This document shows positions 12,985-24,600 of a DNA stretch of 64,000 bases, piece after piece. Position 1 is the stretch's first letter, and each line of letters opens with the position of its first letter. Origin of the DNA: Acridotheres tristis (taxonomy: Eukaryota; Chordata; Aves; Passeriformes; Sturnidae); contig CM072891.1 in the NCBI GenBank assembly GCA_037013685.1, positions 14,732,501 to 14,796,500 on the forward strand, written 5' to 3'. A program made the translations under genes and the position numbers. The notes under the pieces were generated by a model, which was given only the letters and a program-made list of their open reading frames with translations, was not told the origin of the DNA and did no database searches.

Positions 12985-13680
12985 ATCATTTTCATAGAAA
13001 CATAGAATACAAAACTCTCATGATGGCACAAGCCACAAAGCCAGAGGTTTATTTGCATTATACACCAGTTTCTGGCTGCACCATTTCCTCTGACTGGTAA
13101 GATGGAAGAAAAAATAACTTGGGCACCAGCCCAATTTTTCACTTGAAGCCCCAGGGCTTTGTATTCTTCCTTGATTGTGCCCGGGTTCTGGCTTGCACTG
13201 TCATTCCTGCCCACAGCAAAGAGCAGCAGTGGAGAGCAGTCTGTGATCATGGCAATGTGTGACACCCCCTCAGCATCACTGCAGCCTCAGCTTCCCAAGG
13301 ATAGCACCTCCCAACCCCGTCAGGGTGGCACATGGGCACTTCAGTGTCCCTTAACAGAGTCACACACTGCCAGCATGCGTGCCAGCGTCCTCGTTTCTTC
13401 TTGCTGCATCCACTGAGAGCTGCTGGTACAGTTTGTCTTTGCAGTCCTTGTTTGTGGTGTTTGTAGCTGTTAAAGCTTCAGATCTGGCTTTGGATGTGAT
13501 GCTGGGTGGTAAAGACTGAAGAACAGTCCTGATTTTGTGGCTCACCAGGGTCTTAAGTGCCTCATTCTCTGTGGTGCCTGCCACAGGACCAAAGTTCTGT
13601 AACCACTGATCCATTTCCTCGGCTGCTCTAATGCTGAGCATTATTTAAACACATCCTGAAACACATCATCAACCTGTACA
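12985..13680 (-). pseudogene. Fossil CR1-type ORF1 with SGNH esterase domain
   Basis: Read on the minus strand, this is a decayed retrotransposon ORF1. A frame of about 94 codons (13,641-13,360) leads into a basic KKKRGR stretch and then the esterase block I region, where TLLRDTEVPMC is readable. The block I serine position reads Thr (13,360-13,358), so the nucleophile is lost. After a stop and a frameshift, a second frame starting at 13,265 keeps block III as GRND (13,211-13,200). It continues with TIKEEYKALG, QVIFSSILPV and QINLWL, then dissolves near 12,990 before the block V Asp-x-x-His. The same motifs occur in order in the relic at 51,840-52,350. An esterase in ORF1 is known for CR1-group LINEs. 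No RT is visible downstream, so this is an ORF1-only piece. The N-terminal part upstream of 13,680 is not assigned. Confidence 0.72.
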
Positions 13681-14589
13681 CATCTTTTCCAAGTACTGAT
13701 ATTTCCTCCAGGAAAAGGGAGCAAAGATTCATTGCAACCGACCATCTGTACTGAAGCATCCTTCCTTACCAGTCCAGTGTGGGTGGAAGCATCTCAGGGG
13801 TTTCTCTGTAGAATCACTTGGTTTTTTTCTGACACAAGTGCCCACCATCCTGGCAGAGAATAGAGCACTTCCCTGGGCTGTGGATCTACAAGATGCACAG
13901 CCCTTCTTCCTCAACATTCTGTACAAACTGCTGGTTCATCTCTGTGGTCCCTCTCAATCCCTATTTTCATGCCCTGAAACAGATTAGATGATGATTTATC
14001 CCTCTAAGATATCTTCAGCTAACTGACCCATCAAGGATGGTCTCTGACTGAGCCCATCACCAGGGAGCTCAGTGGTAGAGTAAACTAAACAGACATCTGT
14101 ACTCACCCTGCTATTTCTGAACTCCAGAATAAACACTTCACCCCAACTTTCTAAAGCTTTTAGAAAATATTTGGACTATATACATTCTTTCAAAAATATT
14201 TAGAGAAGTTTTGCTACAACTAAGCCCCAATTAGTATTTCAAGTTATCCACTGATGAAATTCTGCGTCTCTTATTTCCTTTTTCGTATTCTAAGTGGCCA
14301 CTTGCCAGCACTCTTTCTGCTGGCAGACAGTCGTGTGGTAATGATTAACTGACACTGATGATCTATTTCTCTTAGTTCTTTCGCTCAGGACTTCTCATCC
14401 AAAACAATTTTAACAGAAGAAACAAAATAAGCGAATTATTTCAAGAAGTGTGAAAAGAAAATAAATTTCGAAGTTTTTTTTGGTTTTGGAACAATTGTAG
14501 TTATTCAGTCCTATTAAATGGGGCTTACAGTAAGCCTTGCCTGTTTACTTGCAATTTTGATAAAAATATAAATCCTGGAAAGTCAATGG
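13681..14589. other. Unassigned sequence beside the ORF1 relic
   Basis: The first about 250 bp (to 13,926) is mildly GC-rich and may be more of the same decayed ORF1, since it is continuous with it and has a short minus-strand frame. No motif proves this. The remainder is unique AT-rich sequence without recognised content. Confidence 0.4.
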
Positions 14590-14730
14590 CAGAATTGCAT
14601 CACAGGGTCAGAGAAAAGGAGCCTCTAGAGGTCAATTAGTCTACCAACAGCCTAGTCAGGAGCACTCTCAACATCAGATCATCTTTTCTAGGATCTCAGA
14701 ATTTGAATTCCCACATTGACAACACATCCA
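14590..14730 (-). mobile_element. Probable old CR1 LINE 3' end
   Basis: The plus strand reads like the reverse complement of a CR1 3' terminus. A CACAGGGTCAGA stretch, a decayed form of the terminal repeat, is followed by GGAGCCTCTAGAGGTCAATT, which corresponds to the usual segment just inside the 3' end. A short AGATCA-containing stretch comes next. It fades after about 14,730. Divergence is much higher than in the copy at 56.3 kb, which suggests an older insertion. No coding part is preserved. Confidence 0.5.
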
Positions 14731-17700
14731 AAATGGAAGAAATGAAGGGGCTAAAGAGATGGGAAATCCTTCAGCCCATCTTATCTTTTTCCATTTTGTG
14801 CTCATGTATCTGCTCCTTACAGACCTAACTAAAATTTGTAGACAGAAAGGTGTAATTTGTAAGTATTCCTGACAGAGGTAGAAGAAAACTGCAATGTGCA
14901 ATTTTGTGGCTGCCTACCTTAAAACCATAAGTTATAAATCATAGATACCTACAATGAAATTATCAGTCTGCTTTGTTTTATGTACCACCAGGAGAGTGCA
15001 TTGCATTTCTCAATACACATTCAGGTTTCAGTGTGTGATGAGAAATAAATCTTACATCTTACTGTGATTTTAATTTTTTTAAATCATGCTTTGCTTTTAT
15101 TTGTTGAAGACTGACCACTTAATTTATAAAATGCATGTGTTGTCTGGCAGACTGCAACTGGTAGATGACTAGAATGTTATTACTGAGGACAGTGTACAAT
15201 CAATCATAGGAAAAGTAAGACTTGCTGCACTATTCTACTTGATGATCAGTTCCCCTCTAGACCTGAGACTGAATTCTAGGTGCTCAACCACATTCACTTT
15301 TTGGTATTGTTAGTCTGGAATTATCCAAAGTAAAAATATTTAACTTAAAGGCTAAAGTACTAGTTTCTTTCTCTAACTGGAAAAACAGTCAAATTGGATT
15401 TACATTTCAGAAATTGGCAAGAAGCAACAGAGGAATAGAACTGCAGCTAAGTAATAATGCATTTTTTTCCTGACTGGCACTGATTTCCCTTATGACTCTC
15501 CTTGTTGTGTCGTAATGATGAAATTAATGTGCAGGTTCACTCCGTAAAAGGTCAGTGCATCCAGAGAAAAAAGCCCTAAAGTGAAGCTGTCCTAGATTTA
15601 TTATCAGGCTTTCTGAGGAGCTCACCCATAGAATCCAAGAATGATCCTGAAGCCAAAGGCAAACATGAGGTGACTATTTTCTCCTGCACACCATGGACTG
15701 TCACAGACTTGCACCTCTGTGTGTTTTGTTCTAGTTCTAAACTGTTCAACATCTCCCTGAGTCACCCCAGTTCACTTTATGGAATTCATTGATCTGAGCT
15801 CCTGAATTTGCTGATACCTCCAAGCTCTGCAAAGAAAACAGAAGCATTCACAGACACTTGGATATCATCTGGACGTTATATATATTTATCAAAAGTGGCA
15901 TTTATTGGTCATCTGGACAGAGAAGCAACAGCACTGAGCAAAACTGCCTTTTTGCCAGATTCCTAGCAGTCACACAGCACATTTACTGCAATACTTTCCT
16001 AAATTTGTTTTCTCTGGTGCTGGTGTCTGCCTCTCTGATTCTCCTGCAGTTTCTATCAAAAGCCGTGTTTCATCTGATTAATCTAATCTGCAGCACAAGG
16101 CATGTTGGTGTTCAGATATTTCTGGGAAGGTGTTTGCCTCAGGCTATTTTTTCACTTATTTTCTGAATGGTCATTTGGCTCTAGGTGAAACTTCTAAATG
16201 AATGACCCAAAGCAATATTTTAATTCACTCTTCCTCTCAGAAGTCATCCTCTAGGGCAATTAGCTGCTGAAATTATTTATGGGGACTGCTCTACACTACA
16301 TTCAAATATCCTAAAGGATTCTTCAAGTCAACACTGACATTCTCAATGTCAACAATTACTAAACAATGGGGTTTTTTAATGTATATAAACCCAAATTTTC
16401 AAATATTATGATTCCTAGAGAACTGCAGGTTACATTTTTAGGGAACATGCATATGGGGGGAAAAACTGAAAAAAATTGTGAATAAAAGAGTTCGTGTATC
16501 ACTTGGTGATTAAGAAGAAGTGCCCTATTGATTCTGGGGCAGCATGAGTTGTCCTAGCTTTCAAATGGAGATAACATTTTAAGAGGGCCGTACATGCTGT
16601 ATAACAATTCCTTCCAAAAATAAACATTTTTATTACCGTAAATAAATTTTCTTGTGCAGCTGAAACAAGTAGAAACATTCAGAACTTGACTATTACTCAC
16701 AATTATGTTTTGCAGTATCCTAAAACTTCTTACAGAAGCATAAGAGGAAATCTAGTTAGGGAATGACACATTTAAGCAGAGATTTTGTTCAGCTATAAAA
16801 ATTATTGTAATAAGGATACTTCTTGACTTCTGGGAGACTTCAGAGGGGACTCTGATAGCAATTCCAATCTTACTTGACTGGTTTTCCCTTATGGGCTTGT
16901 GGATTTGAAAGAAGGAAGAGGAAGAAGCATTAATGTTGTACAAATATTCCTACAATTTTTGTTGTATTTTATTATTTATCACCTGCTATGTACATAAAGG
17001 CTTTTTCCTCCTCCACCTGCTTTTGCCCTGTAGTAGTTATCAGCCTCCAAGCCTGTTACTGCTCATGCAATATTAACATTTATGATCTTGCCAAAATGTT
17101 TAGAACAGAAGCCAGAATATGCTTGCACGCATGCACCCACCAGGGATGGCATACTTTCAGATCACAGAGGCAATATCCCAAGCATATGAATGCACTATGT
17201 AAGCAGAACTGGAGGGATTAGAAAAACTGGAGAACTTGGCTGCAATTGACTGTATGATTAAAAGGTTAAGTAAAGCCTTTCCAGTAATTTTTCTCAGCAT
17301 AATTACTCAACACACTGCTTTTCACAGGGTGGAATGCTTTAAGCAAGACTGCTTCTGAACTGGACCTGTAGTTGTAGTTCAAGGTGATTTTTCTTTTAAT
17401 AGAAGCCCAGTATATTTACAGAAGCCACAGAAGTGCTGTATAAATTTGGGTTTAAAATCTCTTCTGTCTGGGGATAGAAGTATGAGCCAGCTATTTTAGA
17501 GTAGAGAGAGACACATCTACTGTTTGCCTGAGAGCATTCTATGTGAATATTATCATAATTGTAACAAACATTATTTTTTTCATGGTTTACTAGATAAAAT
17601 GGAACCATTGAATGAACAGCTTCGGTTCAAGCAGTCTCAGCAAACTGGTTAGAAATGTCAGCATATATAACCTTATAGAATCTTATAGAAATGTGAACCA

Positions 17701-20700
17701 CAGGAAAAAAGAGGTATCCCCATCAAAGTACAATGAGGTTGGATCTAATCTTGCAAGTGCCTGGTGAGGCTGCGTCCTTAACACTGAACATTTCAAATTC
17801 ATAATCCAAAGGCTTAGCATGAGGAAAGGTGTTTTATTTTCACTTCAAAAATCATTGGAAGTTCTAATTATACTTTTCACTTTTATAAAGTTATAAATCA
17901 TATGATCTCAAAAGGCATGGAAATCCCTGATGAACTTAATCTCATAATGCCCAAGAAATAGAAAGCTTCTTTAAATAATATTTGGAGGGCTTATGGGAAA
18001 CTGCTAGCTCAGCCAAGCATAAAACCAGATCTCCTTTCCCCTTTATCTATGCTTCAGTCATCAAAAAAACTGTCTAACTAATGGCTCTCACCTTCTTATT
18101 TTATTTTCTTAATTTTTTTTTCAGTGAGATAACTCTGTTCTTCTTAACAGGCATCAAAAAACTTTGACCAAACAAATTCACCAACTAATTTGCTAGAAAA
18201 CCAAAGTAGTTCTAATAGTTCTCAGCTAGATCTCACTTTTTCAAATATCTTTATAAAAGGTTTACACTTTAATTAAAATAAGTAACAGTAAATTAAAGGG
18301 AAATGTTGTTTAGGAAGCCAAACATAATGAATCTCATTTTTATTTAATGAAAATTTGTATGCAACTATGTGTGGGATGACTTCATTGAATTTGATTACTG
18401 GAAATCTTATACATCTTCTATAAATTGTTAACAGATTTTATTTTTTTTCATTTTCACCCTTGTCTTATCAGTCTTTCATGGAAACTGTTCTTACTCCCCG
18501 TTTCTGTAGCACAGAGAGAAAAAGCAGAGATTACTTTTTTAAATGGTTTTGGTTACTTTAATGATGGCTTTAGTTTTTTAATGGAATATATCTTTAATGC
18601 TTCTGAAATTTCTCCTGTGTATCTCAAATCATCAGAATTTGAGACTCACAATGAGAAAGTGAAGTTTAAAGAGAAATTCTTTAGACATAGAAACATGTCC
18701 CACTGTCAAATGCTTTCTATTCTCTGAAAAGCAAAATAGAAGATGAATCCTGCTAAATTCTGAGTTATAGTATAGATCTTTTGTGAGAAATGGGAGAGAC
18801 CCAAGTAAAGAAAACACAGACAGATCACCAAGATTTTAAGGAAGAGGAGACCTGACTATGCCTAAGTATAATATTGAGAAATAAAATCAAAAGAAAGCAA
18901 ATATCTGAAGTAGGTGCAAACAATATTTTTTTCTTTCATGTAAATTAGTAAAATAATATGAATTAGTTAAGCAGTCTTTTATAATTTACAGGTGAGATAT
19001 GAATGTGTATTAATAATGGAATACAGTCAACCTGCTGCCTAAATTCCCTAACTGCTGTTGGTGGGCTGTGCTGTGGCAGATGTGATTGTACTGATTGTGG
19101 GTGATAAAATTCGAAAACGCTTGTAACATTTAACCAATGCCTTTTGAAAATCGCTTTGAATCTCAATTGTTTGGGACTAATGATTGCAGTTTAGATTAGA
19201 TGTCTGAGTTATGTAACTTTTGCAAAAATTCTTGGAAGGACAAAGAGGTTTGGAAGTCCTAATGTCAAGAAAGTTTGATTTTGTTCCAGTGTGTTTACCT
19301 CATGACATTCTGTAAGCCATCTATATCACATGGAATAGGAATTAAATGCTGTGGTCGCAAAATCTGTGTTTATCTCAAAACTGAAGGTAAAATTAAACAC
19401 TGACGTTATATTGTTGAACTAGAATAGGTGGCATTTAAAGGCTGAAAAGAATGTGCACACTCAGTGAGAGCAAATCTTTTTGCTGTGAAATCTGAACAAT
19501 TAGTCTGTGTCACAAAGGTATTTGTTTCTGACAGATATCGCTGATAGATTGCAGCTTTTAGTGTCCATATCTTCATAAAACCAGAAACAGTCAGATGCCT
19601 GAACAATTTTCCATGCAAAAGAGCAAAAATGAGTATATAAATTGGATAAAGATAAACCCTATCAACAGAGATCAACACAGGAATATTAGCTTGAACTACT
19701 GGCTTTAACATAAAGGGAAGAAAAAATAGGGAGTATTTAATAGAAAAATGACACACTTACTTTTCTTAGACTCTGGAATAGTCCTCGGGAGCACTGGGCT
19801 AAAGATTCACAAGTAGCCAGGACAAAGTAACACTTACAAAGTCATATGAAACAATTCTCAATATATCAGATAATGTGATTGCTATTATTGTTGATTTCTC
19901 ATTTCTACAAGTGCTTTCAAGGTGTCTTGGTGCTTGAGTTTACAAAAAAATCTTGTCCTCTCCACTCTGTACTGTACCTATAGCATACTGGTTGACTTCA
20001 GTATTTCATATTAATCCCGACCCTCGCAGCTCATTTGCTTCCTATTGTTCCTGAATGGTTGTCGTGCTGTTTTCAGCTGCTGCCCTTTTGCTACTGCAAT
20101 TGCCCTCCTACCTTGGTGACCTTGGCAGCCAGTGAACAATTTTGAGGAGCTAATCAGTCTTTTACAGCTTTCCCCTGAAGTGGCAGTGGAGTAGCACCTT
20201 CCAGACAGTGCTAAGTGGACAAGCCTTACACTACTTTATGATGCTTTTTCTATACTTGTTTAGACACACACAGATCTTTGTCCACACAGCTGATATATAC
20301 AAGCAAAAGTGATTTATGTTTAATTAAAAAGCCTTCCACAGCTTGACTGAGCATAAAAGTCTTTCGAAAATACATCCCCCAAATAAAGACTCTAGGGAAA
20401 CATTTACAAAACGAGATAAAAATGAAAAAAGCACAACACAATTACATAGCAAGACAAATACCAATTTAATAATTCATGCCATTCCTCCATGCCATCAGTT
20501 GAGATGAAGAAGTGGGGATGGTGACAAAGTGTTCAGAAAGGACTTGTAAATGTACATTGAGCTTTCTGAATATTTCTTCTTTCTGTATGGGTCAACAGAA
20601 CCAGTTCCTTGAGGAGAAGTGCATCCTCATTCTAGAGATTATAATTTGATTTATTAACCATTCAAGATAACTCTTAATTGTAATTACTGTAATTCATTAG

Positions 20701-21637
20701 GACTTCATTTTCCCCATTATTTACCCCAGTACCTATTTCAAAATTTTATTCTTTCCTCCTGAAGAAAATAACCTTCTTTTTCCCCTTAAGCCTTTATTTA
20801 ATTTTTATGCTCATATAAACAAAGAGAGACTCATCTGAGCCTAATCATCACCAATATGCAAAATATAGACACTGATTTATCCCCATTTTCCCATAATAAT
20901 ACCTCAAATATCTTCTCTCTCTATTTCATAGGTGCAGAAGAAATTTTTCAGGTAACAAATCTTGCTAAACCCAGTCCCAGTTTCCCTATTTTGACTACTG
21001 AACAACGCTACTTGTCTTTTATTATGAAATACACATTGTCAGGCTGTCTCTAACTAGTGTTGCACATGTGTCATAATTTGTTTTGAATAAGGCAAGCATG
21101 GTAGCTGGTTCAAGGTCTGAGAGATTACTACTCTACCACACATAGTATTCTGGTGATGTAAATAGAGATCATTGATGTGTCCTGGCTGACCCTTAGTTCT
21201 TATATAGTGGGTTAATTATGTGATGTTAAGCAAGAAGCAGGAGAAGAAGGGTAGATTCATTTTTGCTCCTCATGGCACATTCTGACACTTCAAGGAGAAA
21301 ACATAAGCCAAACTCATAATTTTTTAAGCACTGGAAAAAACAGTGAATTTCAGTAGGACAGGAAAACAGTGAATACCTGTCATGCTTAGTGTGGAATGAG
21401 GTTTCTTACAGAGGAGCAATGTGAGGGTTATACAACTACTCCTTGTAGTCCAATGACAGCCCAACTCCTTTTTACCATTAAGGAATACTGAAAAGAAATG
21501 TGAACCATCATATGCTGCATTCAATATAAAAGTAGAGGGCTTGTGTCAAAGGGGCTATACACTGAAACTCTATAAATGTATTTATTTGTATGAAGTTAGG
21601 TTTTATACACCATTCCACTGTAGTTAATTATACCCAT
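14731..21637. other. Long unique AT-rich noncoding stretch
   Basis: I recognise no gene or repeat family in about 6.9 kb. Open frames here reach at most about 116 codons (19,406-19,756, minus) and show no domain, signal peptide or organised membrane segments. A short local repeat (CTTATAGAA twice) is at about 17,674. Confidence 0.55.
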
Positions 21638-21664
21638 AACTCTTACCTATGAGTGGTAAGAGTT
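21638..21664. repeat. Perfect 10-bp inverted repeat with 7-nt loop
   Basis: The arms 21,638-21,647 (AACTCTTACC) and 21,655-21,664 (GGTAAGAGTT) are perfectly complementary around the loop TATGAGT. No run of T follows on either side and no gene is adjacent, so nothing points to a transcription signal. A chance palindrome is possible. Confidence 0.7.
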
Positions 21665-24600
21665 CAATCAACTCACATTTTTAGACTTCTGAGAGTTTGT
21701 GCTCTTGATATTGCAACAGATTGCAGCAAGCTTTGTAGTTCTACCACAATACTCCTACTCCTCCGATTCACCTAAGTGAAGCAGTTGTTCTCCATGAAGA
21801 TCAGGATGGACTGATGTCCGTCCATTAGGAACTTTGCATCAGCCTTGACACGTCTGTGTGTGTTATTGTCACTCCTTTCTGTCAGCCTCCTGGCAGTCAG
21901 CTGTCCCCCAGCCTGTTGTTCTGAGGACAGCTGTAGCAGAAACATTGGATAAGTATGAAGGGAGAATGGGAAAAGCTGGCTGTGGAAGGTGCTGAAGAAA
22001 GCAGTGGCAGGGAGAAGCTAACGAGAGTATCATGTCTTGATGGTCCCAACATGAGCAATCATCAGGATGCCAGCGCAGGGAGGGGTAGGAGAGGGGTGGG
22101 GAAAGGCTGGTAACGCTACTTGGATGCACATATGTAGTGCTGGAAGTATGTAGGTATAAATATGTCTATGGTAGTTAGTGAAATCAGTTTTGATACAGAA
22201 ATGAAATTATCCTCTCCTGCTATGATACTGCTTATTGAACTTTGCTACCTTGTTGCTACAACGCTCCATCAGTTTCCCACAAATCAATAGCTGTCAAAAT
22301 ACAGTTATACAGCCAGGCAGTGCTCATCATTAAAATGGAGACATGGGCAAGGAAATCTATTCCATAGAATTAAAGAATATATAGGTAGCAAAGGTTCAAG
22401 GAAGTTCATCACTTATGCTGTAACAACATCACTAAAACTGTTTTCTTTCTCCCCATGCTGAGCTTTCTTCTATCTTCCATTTTCTGGAAGACATGTCTCA
22501 CACAACTTATGTTTTGTGGCCGAATGCCAAGCATGCTTTTTCTCCTACAAATAGTGTGGAATAGGTTAAGAATCTTAATCATCATTATATTAATATAAAA
22601 GCTTTTTGTTCCCATTAAGACTTGCTCCACATTTTTCAAATGTCATTTACAACAATTGATTTGTATCTTGCTAATTGGAAACAATTCATCTGAGATTGAA
22701 AATAATAATTAAAAATAGTTGCATAATTGACACTTATTCTTTAGCAGGATTACCATTACAAGACATTTGTCTAATGGGCTTCAATGTATTATTGATTTTG
22801 TATCATTGCATTTTCTAAAAATAGAATGATAATTTATTTCATTTTTCTCATCATCTTATCTTGTGTTATGCCTCTCTGAAATTAAAAGTGCATTATACTG
22901 TGGACCTGTGTATTTTCTTATACTGCTGTGGTAGCACACAGCCTTCCTCTGCAGTTCAGACTTCTGACTTGGGGACTTTTATTAGGCTGTATAGGAATGT
23001 TACATGGGTTGACAGAGCCACATAGCAGATCCAGGACAGCTAGATAGAGGCTGACAGAAACGAAGATGGAACAAGGAAAAATAGGCAGCAGGGAAAGACA
23101 AATAAGGACTGAGGAAACATAACATCACCATGTAGCTGTGGTACCTGGGGGTTCAGTCCTGAAATTTCTTATTCTACCATTGATTTGCTGTGTTAATGTC
23201 CTAAACTCCAACTGGGTGGTGGTGGAAAAGAATCCTAGATTTTAATTTTACACCTCTCCCTTAAAATTTGGACTGGAGGAGAGGTGACCAAAATCCATGT
23301 CCCAAATGAAAGCTATGTTTAACAGCTATAGATAGTTTTGTCTATCATAACTTAGTATGAAGAAACATACAAGTTAAATTTGAAGAAGGTTGTAAACATA
23401 AATTAATGTAAATATAACTTATAAATTGAATATATTCATCCTATCCTATTAATTTTAAAAGATGGGTCTCTGGATCATCTCTACTTAATATACAGTTTTT
23501 ATCATGAAAACTGTAGAAAACATTTATATCTAATGACACTTAGTAAAGTTTTCACAAGCTAAGCTGCACATAATTATTTCTTATTCTTTTCACTGCATGC
23601 ATGTGAGTTGTCTCTGACCTTTCATCATCTTCTTGGCTTTTTAGATTTATCTCAAAATGAGATCTTATTGTCATGCAAACTCAGTCAATAAGCTGGGGAA
23701 AAGCTTGAACTGAGATTTATTATTGTCACAATTACCCTTCTAAATAAACAACTGATAGGAAAAAGGTTGGCTGGAAGAAAACTGGAAAGTGAGGCATGAA
23801 AAATCCCCTGGTCAGACAGTGGAAGAGCACATTAATCAATCCCTTGTGTACTTTTCCCCAGGTCTAGTGCATACCACCATCTAGTGGCTCTGAATATAGT
23901 ATGGAAAATGACACTTAATTGCATTGTAATTCTTTTTGATGTTAGAAATTAAAAATCCTCAAATAAACTTTTACAGGAACCATTATTGGTGGTGTAACAT
24001 TTCCTGCAGCATTACAATCCATCAGAATTACGTGTGAGATTGCAAACTGTCTTGGCCTTGACTAGGACTGAAGTGCCATGCCAGAACACAAGGCAATGAA
24101 GGCAGGAGATAAATATCCCCTAATCCCATTCTTCTCTCTTCTTGGCACTGAGAGCCTCTGAAAGAGAAGATATAACACCAAGCTATAGAAGGGGAGAACT
24201 CCTGCCTTTAATAAGGAGGATTGTAAACACATTAAATGTAATACCGTGTTAGTGAGCAGTCAGTTAAAAAAATGACTTTGCATCTAACTCAGAATTCCTT
24301 TTCAAAACTGTTACCATGATATTTAATGGTAGACCTTCCCGCTGTAGTGTGTATAAGGCACTAGATAAACGCAGTAGCATAATGTGGGGTTTGTAATTAT
24401 GGGCTTTGAGACCTGATGTGAATGGCAACGCTGTGGAATCCTGTTAACCAAAACAGAATACCTGAGCATAACTTAGTGCATGAGCAGTGCAGATCCTGGA
24501 ACTCTTTCACGACCAGTAAGGCTTTATATAACAATGTTTTCCTAGGTCGAGATATCTTAATCTGTCTATGTACAGCCATCTTCATCTGATCTTAAATTCC

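Noticed and set aside
12985..13015. TTCTATGTTTCTATG on the minus strand as a CR1 terminal octamer repeat
   Set aside because: The same bases read in frame as part of the esterase ORF1 (the F-Y after HHESF), so the resemblance to the terminal octamer is probably coincidence.
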